Shown piece by piece: positions 18,704 to 25,495 of a DNA stretch of 64,000 bases. Source of the DNA: Chloroflexota bacterium. Lineage in GTDB: Bacteria > Chloroflexota > UBA11872 > VXNJ01. The stretch spans positions 310,001-374,000 of the forward strand of contig VXNJ01000001.1 of the NCBI GenBank assembly GCA_009840625.1, written 5' to 3'. Position 1 is the first letter of the stretch; each line of letters starts with the position of its first letter. Position numbers and translations under genes: made by a program. The notes beneath the pieces were generated by a model. The model saw only the letters and a list, made by a program, of their open reading frames with translations, made no database searches and was not told where the DNA came from.

Positions 18704-19600
18704 TCAGCCGAATCCGTTCCGGCTGAGCCAGTTGCGTGTCCGGGTGGCGATCGGCTCCGGCACCGCGAACGTCTCCACCGGATAGAGATCCTGTTCCACG
18801 ACCGCGAATCCGTCGAACTCGACCTCTTCCAGCACACGTCGGAAATCGCGCAGGTCGAAAAGCCCGTATTCGGGTTCGCAGAACACCCCGGCGCGGACGC
18901 TGGGCAGGAATCCCGTTCCCTCGGCCTGGCAGCGCGCGTGAACCTCGGGATGAATGTTCTTCAGGTGCACGTACGGTATGCGGGCGTGGTTGCGGGCCAT
19001 GTAGGAATTGGGGTCGCCGCCGCAGTAGGCGTGGTGGCCGGTGTCCAGGACCTGGCCCAGTTCGGGGTCGGCGGCCAGTTCGAAGAACCGGTCCATGTGC
19101 TCTTCGGTGCAGACATGGGTCTCGGCATGGGGATGGAAGTAAGTCTTGAGCGGAAAGTTAGACCGCAGCGCCCGGGCCAGATCTACCACCCGCTCGACCA
19201 GCAGCTTGAACCTGGCTTCATCCAGCTCGGGTTCGTCGATCAGGCGCCCGGTCTCTTTTTCGCGGTAAAGGCCTTCGATGAGGATGATCGCTTCGGCGCC
19301 GGCGGCCGAGAGGAGTTCGGCCAGTTGGAAGCACTCCTGGCGGATCGAGTCCTGCTCGTCATCGAACAGGTAGTTGCGCATTACCCTGCCGCCGCAAATT
19401 GAAAGTCCGCGCGCGACCAGCTGGGTGCCCAGGCGCCGCGGGTCGGTCGGCAGGTAGCCGAACCCGCCGGATTCGATCCAGCGATATCCGGAGCGGGCCA
19501 CCTCGTCCAGGAACCGGTTCCACGGCGGCTGCAGGGGATCGGATGCGAACGATACGCCCCAGGAGGTGGGCGAACTGGCGACCCTGACTTTAAGCGGCAC
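18704..19600 (-). CDS. IolE-like sugar phosphate isomerase/epimerase-fold enzyme
   Basis: A 298-residue TIM-barrel protein of the xylose-isomerase-like family. SPTSWGVSF near the N-terminus, TYFHPHAETHV (about 150-160) and LDTGHHAYCGGDP (about 185-197) resemble 2-keto-myo-inositol dehydratase (IolE), with His, Asp and Glu metal ligands in the usual places. The start is a GTG at 19600 that overlaps the end of the upstream oxygenase gene by 11 bases, indicating translational coupling. The family also includes sugar epimerases, so the dehydratase assignment rests on motif similarity and on iolD next door. Confidence 0.75.
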   Translation of the reverse strand: MPLKVRVASSPTSWGVSFASDPLQPPWNRFLDEVARSGYRWIESGGFGYLPTDPRRLGTQLVARGLSICGGRVMRNYLFDDEQDSIRQECFQLAELLSAAGAEAIILIEGLYREKETGRLIDEPELDEARFKLLVERVVDLARALRSNFPLKTYFHPHAETHVCTEEHMDRFFELAADPELGQVLDTGHHAYCGGDPNSYMARNHARIPYVHLKNIHPEVHARCQAEGTGFLPSVRAGVFCEPEYGLFDLRDFRRVLEEVEFDGFAVVEQDLYPVETFAVPEPIATRTRNWLSRNGFG

Positions 19601-20213
19601 GACCCTTGCCTTCCTTCAAATCGAGATTGAACATTCGCCGCCGGAGACCCCCGCCCAAGGAGGCGTGGATTATGCGGCGGTCGATAACCACTACATCGCC
19701 CGGTTCAGATTCCAGTCCGATCCAGGCTCCGCCCGGATCGTACCAGTCCGGCAACCGGACGATCGGGTCCGGCGCCGGACCCGATTGCCACGGCCCGTAC
19801 CGGTGCGATCCCGGGATTACCAACAGGCAGCCGCGGCCGACCGCGACCGGGTCCAAGTAGACGTTGATCCGCACGTGGATAGTGTCCGTTCCCACCCCGT
19901 CGACGTGCCATGGGTTGTCGCCGGAATGGAGGTTTCCCGTGCTGGCGATCTGGACCAGACTCCTGCCGGGGACCAGCGAGGCCTGCAGGCGATTGATCAT
20001 TCCGTGCGATCGGAGCCCGGAGAGGACCGGATCGAGTTCCAGGAACCCGGTCATGGACGCGCGCTGGCCGGCGGGGCCGGACCAGGCGCCAAAGACGCGT
20101 TCGAACGCATCTTCCAGCGCCTGAATCTCCGCCGCCAACGCCCTTTTAAGGACAAGCGCACCGCAGCTGGCGAAACGCGCCTGCTGGCTGCGACTCAACC
20201 TTGAAGGCTGCAT
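19590..20213 (-). CDS. Phytanoyl-CoA dioxygenase (PhyH)-family protein
   Basis: A 207-residue predicted Fe(II)/2-oxoglutarate oxygenase. The iron ligands are visible as WHVDGVGTD (His-x-Asp, about 110-112) and a distal His in RRIIHASLGGG (about 187), with a downstream Arg pair for 2-oxoglutarate. The ORF could extend upstream, but that would run into the tRNA-Arg gene, so the ATG at 20213 was chosen. It is shorter than typical PhyH proteins (about 250-300). Its stop overlaps the start of the iolE-like gene, so the oxygenase probably acts on a related polyol or cyclitol substrate. Confidence 0.75.
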   Translation of the reverse strand: MQPSRLSRSQQARFASCGALVLKRALAAEIQALEDAFERVFGAWSGPAGQRASMTGFLELDPVLSGLRSHGMINRLQASLVPGRSLVQIASTGNLHSGDNPWHVDGVGTDTIHVRINVYLDPVAVGRGCLLVIPGSHRYGPWQSGPAPDPIVRLPDWYDPGGAWIGLESEPGDVVVIDRRIIHASLGGGLRRRMFNLDLKEGKGRAA

Positions 20214-20248
20214 CGATCCCCGCCGTCCATCATTCCAGATCCGGTCGG

Positions 20249-20321
20249 CGCCCCCGGTGCGATTCGAACACACGACCCGCTGCTTAGAAGGCAGCTGCTC
20301 TGTCCCCTGAGCTACGGGGGC
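20249..20321 (-). tRNA. tRNA-Arg (anticodon TCT)
   Basis: A complete 73-base cloverleaf on the minus strand: acceptor GCCCCCG pairs with CGGGGGC, D stem GCTC/GAGC, anticodon stem GCTGC/GCAGC with loop CTTCTAA, and T arm GTGTG-TTCGAAT-CGCAC. CCA is not encoded. It reads AGA codons. Confidence 0.96.
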
Positions 20322-20374
20322 CCGGCGCCCGACACCCGGTCCGGGCGTTGGCGATCCCACACAAACTATCCTAG

Positions 20375-21205
20375 GTGGGTGTTTGCGCAAGCGTTCCCCG
20401 GCAAGGAGAGATCGTAACCGAATTGGCGACCATTCCGGCTGCCCGGGAGAGTCTCGGGAAGAGCTTTCGCACCGACCGCTGGTGGGTGGAACCACTGCGG
20501 TTCGGAGTCATTTTCGGGGCATTCGTCGTCTACGCCACCTGGGCGCTGCTGCAGGGAGCGCAAAACGAGCACCACATCGCCGAGCCGTACCTCTCGCCCC
20601 TTTACGCGCCCAATTTTGCCGGGTTTCCCTGGCCCGACTGGTGGCCGGATTGGCTGCGCACGCCGGCCCTGCTGATCCTCTGGGCGCCGCTCGGCTTTAG
20701 GCTCACCTGCTACTACTACCGGCGATCCTACTACCGCTCCTACTTTCTATCGCCACCGGCATGCGCGGTCGGACGGCTGAACATTCCCTACCACGGTGAG
20801 CGCGGTCTGCTCCTGTTGCAGAACCTGCATCGCTACTTCGTGCCCTTCGCGGTGGCCCTGGTGGTGATTAACCTCCACGACACCGTCCTGGCTTTCTTTT
20901 TCAGCAACGGCTTCGGCATCGGCCTCGGGACCTTGATCCTGATCGTCAACGTCATCGGACTGGCCGGGTACACCTTCGGGTGCCATTCGCTGCGACACAT
21001 GGTGGGGGGCGGTCTGGACTGCTTCTCCTGCTCCTTGGCGGCGCGAACGCGCGGGCGCCTATGGCAGGTGGTGACAAAGTTCAACGAGAACCACGGCGCC
21101 TGGGCGTGGTTCTCGCTCGTCTGGATCGGATTCGCCGACTTTTACGTGCGCCTGGTCTCGTCTGGAGTAATCGGCGATCCGCGGCTGATTCTCATTTCGG
21201 CATGA
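20375..21205 (+). CDS. sdhC: Succinate dehydrogenase membrane subunit, mycobacterial Sdh1-like
   Basis: A protein of up to 276 residues with five hydrophobic helices (about 42-62, 93-115, 148-172, 176-200 and 235-255). Several histidines near helix ends (LHRYF, LHDT, HSLRHM) could ligate heme. Length and position directly before sdhA match the single membrane subunit of the mycobacterial Sdh1 type. It anchors the SdhAB dimer and passes electrons to quinone. The stop overlaps the sdhA start as ATGA. The start is uncertain: GTG at 20375 has no Shine-Dalgarno, while GGAG at 20405 precedes a TTG at 20423 by an overlong 14 bases. Confidence 0.8.
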   Translation: MGVCASVPRQGEIVTELATIPAARESLGKSFRTDRWWVEPLRFGVIFGAFVVYATWALLQGAQNEHHIAEPYLSPLYAPNFAGFPWPDWWPDWLRTPALLILWAPLGFRLTCYYYRRSYYRSYFLSPPACAVGRLNIPYHGERGLLLLQNLHRYFVPFAVALVVINLHDTVLAFFFSNGFGIGLGTLILIVNVIGLAGYTFGCHSLRHMVGGGLDCFSCSLAARTRGRLWQVVTKFNENHGAWAWFSLVWIGFADFYVRLVSSGVIGDPRLILISA

Positions 21206-23004
21206 ACACGCCCGAACCCGAGCGGCTCGCCTACGACGTGCTGGTCATCGGAGCCGGCGGGGCCGGACTGCGGGCCGCTATCGAGGCCAGCGCGAGCGGC
21301 GCCAGCGTCGGGGTGATCTGCAAGTCGCTGCTCGGCAAAGCCCACACAGTTATGGCCGAGGGCGGGATGGCGGCGGCGCTCCAGAACACCGACAAGCGCG
21401 ATTCCTGGCAAGTCCACTTTCGCGACACCATGCGCGGCGGCAAGCACCTGAACCAGTGGCGGATGGCCCAGATCCACGCCCTGGAGGCCCCCGACCGGGT
21501 CCGCGAATTGGAAGCCTGGGGTGCGGTGTTCGACCGCACCGACGACGGCCTGATCCTGCAGCGAAATTTTGGTGGCCACCGTTATCCGCGGCTGGCTCAC
21601 GTCGGCGACCGGACCGGCCTGGAGATGATCCGCACCCTGCAGGACCACGGCGTCCACCAGGGCCTTGAGGTGCACATGGAATGCACCGTCACCGGATTGC
21701 TGGTCGAAGGCGGCCGGGTGGTCGGGGCGCTCGCCTTCCAGCGCGCCGACGGGAAGCTCCTCGCAATCGCCGCCAGCGCGGTGGTCGTGGCCACCGGCGG
21801 AGCCTGCCGGGCCTGGGCGATCAATACCAATTCCTGGGAAGGGACCGGCGACGGTCACGCCCTGGCGCTTGACGCCGGCGCCGAACTGATAGACATGGAG
21901 TTCGTCCAATTCCATCCGACCGGTATGGTCTGGCCGCCCTCGGTGCGGGGGATCCTGGTCACCGAGGCGGTCCGCGGCGAAGGCGGGATCCTGCGCAACC
22001 GGTCCGGGCAGCGCTTCATGTTCGACAACGTGCCGGAGATGTTCGAGGGCGAATTCGCCGAGGACGAGTCCGAGACCCGACGCTGGCTGGAAGGGGACCA
22101 GCAGGCGCGCCGGCCTCCGGAGCTGTTGACCCGTGACGAGGTGGCGCGGGCGATCCTGCGCCAGGTCGGAGCCGGCGAGGGCTCGCCCCACGGCGGCGTC
22201 TTCCTCGACATCGCCTCGCAGCGCTCCGCCGACGACATCCGGTCGCGCCTGCCCTCGATGTATCACCAGTTCACTGAACTGGCGCAGGTGGACATTACCA
22301 AGACCCCGATGGAGGTCGGCCCCACCGCCCACTACATCATGGGCGGTATTCGGGTTGAATCGGAGTCCCAGGCCTCAAGCCTGCCGGGGCTGTTCGCGGC
22401 CGGGGAAGCGGCCGGCGGAATGCACGGGGCCAACCGCCTGGGCGGCAACTCGCTGACCGATCTCCTGGTCTTCGGCAAGCGGGCCGGCGAGCACGCCGCC
22501 CAGTACGCCCTTGAATGCGGTTCCCCGCCCAAGCCGGCGGCGGCAACGGTCGAATCGGCGGTGGCCCGCGCACTGTCGCCGTTTGCGGCCGAGGGCGCCG
22601 AGAACCCCTTCGCGCTCCTCTCGGAGCTGCAGGAAATGATGGACCGCAAGGTCGGCATCATCCGCCGCCAAAGGGACCTGGAATCGGCCCTCGGCGACCT
22701 GGAAGAACTAGCCGCGCGGTCGGCGTCGGCCCCGGTCCGCGGCGGGCGCGCCTACAACGTCGCCTGGCAACAGGCGATCGACCTGCGCAACGTCCTGACC
22801 GTTGCCCGGGCCTGCGCGCTGGCCGGGCTGGCCCGCACCGAGAGCCGCGGGGCCCATACCCGCGACGATTACCCCTTAACCGATCCCGAGTGGGGCGACT
22901 ACTCGGTCATCGTGGGCCCTTCGGCCGACGGGCCGCTGCGCGTGCGGCGCTCCCGGCTGGAGAAGCCGCCGCCCGAGTTTCAAGCCATCATCGACGGGGA
23001 ATAG
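21202..23004 (+). CDS. sdhA: Succinate dehydrogenase flavoprotein subunit
   Basis: A 600-residue flavoprotein. The FAD fold VIGAGGAGLRAAIEA (about 14) is followed by KAHTVMAEGGMAAAL, in which the His is the covalent flavin attachment site. The dicarboxylate residues are all in place: His in FHPTG (about 237), the proton-shuttle Arg in TEAVRGEGG, His in HYIMGG (about 375) and Arg in GANRLGGNSL (about 411). The C-terminal TESRGAHTRDDYP is also conserved. It oxidises succinate to fumarate on the inner face of the membrane. It overlaps sdhC by 4 bases and is followed by sdhB after 6. This canonical copy is the reference against which the divergent copy at 25492 should be read. Confidence 0.95.
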   Translation: MNTPEPERLAYDVLVIGAGGAGLRAAIEASASGASVGVICKSLLGKAHTVMAEGGMAAALQNTDKRDSWQVHFRDTMRGGKHLNQWRMAQIHALEAPDRVRELEAWGAVFDRTDDGLILQRNFGGHRYPRLAHVGDRTGLEMIRTLQDHGVHQGLEVHMECTVTGLLVEGGRVVGALAFQRADGKLLAIAASAVVVATGGACRAWAINTNSWEGTGDGHALALDAGAELIDMEFVQFHPTGMVWPPSVRGILVTEAVRGEGGILRNRSGQRFMFDNVPEMFEGEFAEDESETRRWLEGDQQARRPPELLTRDEVARAILRQVGAGEGSPHGGVFLDIASQRSADDIRSRLPSMYHQFTELAQVDITKTPMEVGPTAHYIMGGIRVESESQASSLPGLFAAGEAAGGMHGANRLGGNSLTDLLVFGKRAGEHAAQYALECGSPPKPAAATVESAVARALSPFAAEGAENPFALLSELQEMMDRKVGIIRRQRDLESALGDLEELAARSASAPVRGGRAYNVAWQQAIDLRNVLTVARACALAGLARTESRGAHTRDDYPLTDPEWGDYSVIVGPSADGPLRVRRSRLEKPPPEFQAIIDGE

Positions 23005-23010
23005 CGCCGC

Positions 23011-23769
23011 ATGTCGGATAGCGCCACATTGCGAGTCCAGCGTGGCAACACGCAAAAGCCCGAATTCGAGGATTTTCAGGTCCCGCTTGAAGAGGGGATG
23101 GTGGTGCTCGACGCCCTGCACTGGATCCAGGCCAACGCCGATCCCTCGCTGGCCTGCCGCTGGAACTGCAAGGCCGGCAAATGCGGGTCCTGCTCGGTCG
23201 AAATAAACGGGCGACCCAAATTGGCCTGCATGACCGGCTTTCACGAGATCGACGTCGAAAAACCCGTGTACGTCACTCCCCTGCGCGCCTTTCCAGTCAT
23301 CACCGATCTGGTCGCCGACGTGAGCTGGAACTACCGCGCCAAGCAAAGCGTCAAAGGGTTTTCACCGCGGCCGCAAACCGAGGAGGAGCGCTCTGCCGGG
23401 GGTTGGCGGATGCAGCAGCGCGACATCGACCGGGTCCAGGAATTTAGAAAGTGCATCGAGTGCTTCCTGTGCCAGGATGTCTGTCACGTGCTGCGGGCCA
23501 GCGCCCTGCACCAGGAATTCGTCGGTCCGCGGCTGCTGATCCATGCCGCCGCGCTGGAGATGCACCCGTTGGATAACGCCGACCGCCGCTCGGACCTTCG
23601 CGAGAGCCACGGAATCGGTTTCTGCAACATCACCAAGTGCTGCACCGACGTCTGCCCCGAGGGCATAAAGATTACCGACAACGCGATCATCCCGTTGAAG
23701 GAACGCGTCGCCGACGACGCCTACGATCCCGTCCGCAAGCTGCTGGGGCTGTTGACCGGCAACCGCTGA
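23011..23769 (+). CDS. sdhB: Succinate dehydrogenase iron-sulfur subunit
   Basis: A 252-residue protein carrying all three cluster motifs: CRWNCKAGKCGSC with a downstream Cys for [2Fe-2S] (about 50-75), and CIECFLCQDVC (about 148-158) with CNITKCCTDVCP (about 209-220) for [4Fe-4S] and [3Fe-4S]. It relays electrons from the SdhA flavin to the membrane quinone site. It converges with mdh, 18 bases between stops. sdhCAB is a compact three-gene operon without a second membrane subunit. Confidence 0.95.
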   Translation: MSDSATLRVQRGNTQKPEFEDFQVPLEEGMVVLDALHWIQANADPSLACRWNCKAGKCGSCSVEINGRPKLACMTGFHEIDVEKPVYVTPLRAFPVITDLVADVSWNYRAKQSVKGFSPRPQTEEERSAGGWRMQQRDIDRVQEFRKCIECFLCQDVCHVLRASALHQEFVGPRLLIHAAALEMHPLDNADRRSDLRESHGIGFCNITKCCTDVCPEGIKITDNAIIPLKERVADDAYDPVRKLLGLLTGNR

Positions 23770-23787
23770 CGGGCCCGCTGCGGCCGG

Positions 23788-24714
23788 TTAGATCCCCATA
23801 ACTTCGATAAGTTCGCGTACCGCCGCAGCCGAACCGCGCAGGCCGGCCAGCTCGGTCTCGTCGAGCTGGAGGTCGACGATTTCCTCGACTCCGCCGGCCC
23901 CGAGTTTGACCAGCACGCCGACGAAGGTTTCGCTGATGCCGAATTCGCCATCCAGCATGACCGCGCAGGGGAAAAGCCGCTTCTGATCAAGAAGGATCGC
24001 GTCGACCATCATCGCGCAGGCTTCGCCGGGCGCTTCGAACGCGCCACCCGTCTTCATCAGACCGACTATTTCCCCGCCGCCGTTGCTGGTTCGATCGATG
24101 ATCTGATCCAGCCGTTCGGGCGCGATCAGGTCCCGGATCGGGATCCCGTTCACGCTCGTGTAGCTTGGCACCGGGACCATGGTGTCCCCGTGCCCGCCGA
24201 GTACGAATCCGGAGACGTCGGCCGGCGAGACCCCCAGTTCCCAGGCCAGGAAGGTGCGAAAGCGCGAGGTGTCCAGGATCCCGCCCTGGCCAATGACGCG
24301 CTCGCGCGGAAAACCCGATACGTGCATGGCCAGCTGCGCCATGGCGTCCATCGGATTGGAGAGGATCACCAGCGTGGTATCCGGCGACCGCCGCACCAAT
24401 TCGGTGGTGACTTCTTCGACGATCGCCTTGTTCGCCAGCAGCAGGTCGTCGCGGCTCATGCCGGGCCGGCGCGGAAATCCGGATGTGACGACGCACACCG
24501 ACGATCCGGCGGTGTCGTCGTAGGAATTGCTGCCCAGCATGGTGGTCGGATAGCCTGCCAGCGCCGCGGCGTGATTCAGGTCCAGCGCCTTGCCCTGCGG
24601 CAGGCCTTCGACGATGTCGAGCAGTACCACGTCGGCGTATCCCCGCTCGGCCACTCGACGGGCGGTCGAACCGCCGGTGGCGCCGGCGCCGACCACGGTT
24701 ACTTTGGGTCGCAT
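23788..24714 (-). CDS. mdh: Malate dehydrogenase, LDH-like type
   Basis: A 308-residue NAD-dependent dehydrogenase. GAGATGGSTA (about 9-18) is the nucleotide loop, LLDIVEG supplies the acidic residue favouring NAD, and SGFPRRPGMSRDDLL (about 78-92) contains the substrate-binding arginines of malate rather than lactate dehydrogenases. GGHGDTMVP (about 173-181) holds the catalytic His. It resembles the LDH-like malate dehydrogenases of Chloroflexus and Bacillus. It is the last gene of a same-strand run sucC-sucD-X-Y-mdh, with 67 bases separating it from Y. Confidence 0.93.
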   Translation of the reverse strand: MRPKVTVVGAGATGGSTARRVAERGYADVVLLDIVEGLPQGKALDLNHAAALAGYPTTMLGSNSYDDTAGSSVCVVTSGFPRRPGMSRDDLLLANKAIVEEVTTELVRRSPDTTLVILSNPMDAMAQLAMHVSGFPRERVIGQGGILDTSRFRTFLAWELGVSPADVSGFVLGGHGDTMVPVPSYTSVNGIPIRDLIAPERLDQIIDRTSNGGGEIVGLMKTGGAFEAPGEACAMMVDAILLDQKRLFPCAVMLDGEFGISETFVGVLVKLGAGGVEEIVDLQLDETELAGLRGSAAAVRELIEVMGI

Positions 24715-24781
24715 TCAACTAGCCTCGCGTTTTCGTTCTGGTGCTGTCTGAGGAATGGGCCGCTCCGGCAATCCCGGTCAA

Positions 24782-25495
24782 CTAGCCCGGATTGCGAAAT
24801 CCGTTTAGTTCGGCTGCCCGCCGCAGCTTGTCGATTTGGGCAAATGGAGCCAGGTGGTAAGGACAGGGATCGGATGCAAATTGGGCGAGATTGAGCCGCC
24901 ACATGCCGTTCGGGCCGACCGCCATTTCCAATCGCTCGCGGTCGAAATCGTCGCGCACGTCGGCGGCGAGCCGGTAGGTCTTGAGCAGGTAGGCGGCACC
25001 GAGAAAATCCACGTCCACGCCGCGCACGGCGGCATCGCAAATCCCGCAGCCGTTGCAGAATTCGCTGCGCTGCAGCCGGTCCAGTTCCTCGCGGGTCATG
25101 GGCGTTGGGCGTTCGGGGTCGGGGGCATCAACCCGCTGCATCCAGGGCGAGAGCCGGGCCAGCCGATTGCGGGAGATTTCGCCGTCAACTACCAGGTCAA
25201 CAATGACCGCGTGATTGGACAGCGGTCCGATTCGGATTTCTTCGCCCGCGGACGGCAGCGGTTCGCGGACCGGCAGAACCGGCCGGCCGTTCAGGGTTAC
25301 CGCGCCGACGCCCGAGAATCCCCCCGGTTCCGCCTCGCGGAACCGCAGCGAACCGTCCTGTTCGTCGCGCACCTGGACCAGCGCGTCCTGCAGGGTCATA
25401 CCCGGTTCGGTGCGGATCGTGTAGCTGCGCCAGCTCGGTGCCGGGTCGGTCTCGGGGTCGTAGCGGGCGATGCTGAGTTCGGTCTGGGAAATCAC
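24782..25495 (-). CDS. Divergent SdhB-like protein retaining only the [4Fe-4S] ligands
   Basis: A 237-residue protein alignable with SdhB along its length. In place of CRWNCKAGKCGSC it reads LRFREAEPGGFSG, followed by the still recognisable TLNGRPVLP, so all [2Fe-2S] cysteines are gone. The helical domain keeps FCNGCGIC (three cysteines, about 149-155) but has Val where the fourth cysteine of that motif would be. The last motif keeps only the final Cys of DPCP. By E. coli SdhB numbering the survivors equal Cys149, 152, 155 and 216, the [4Fe-4S] ligands; the [3Fe-4S] ligands are lost. The GTG start overlaps the flavoprotein stop by 4 bases (GTGA). No membrane subunit adjoins. Function unknown; probably a one-cluster partner of the flavoprotein. 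Confidence 0.8.
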   Translation of the reverse strand: MISQTELSIARYDPETDPAPSWRSYTIRTEPGMTLQDALVQVRDEQDGSLRFREAEPGGFSGVGAVTLNGRPVLPVREPLPSAGEEIRIGPLSNHAVIVDLVVDGEISRNRLARLSPWMQRVDAPDPERPTPMTREELDRLQRSEFCNGCGICDAAVRGVDVDFLGAAYLLKTYRLAADVRDDFDRERLEMAVGPNGMWRLNLAQFASDPCPYHLAPFAQIDKLRRAAELNGFRNPG

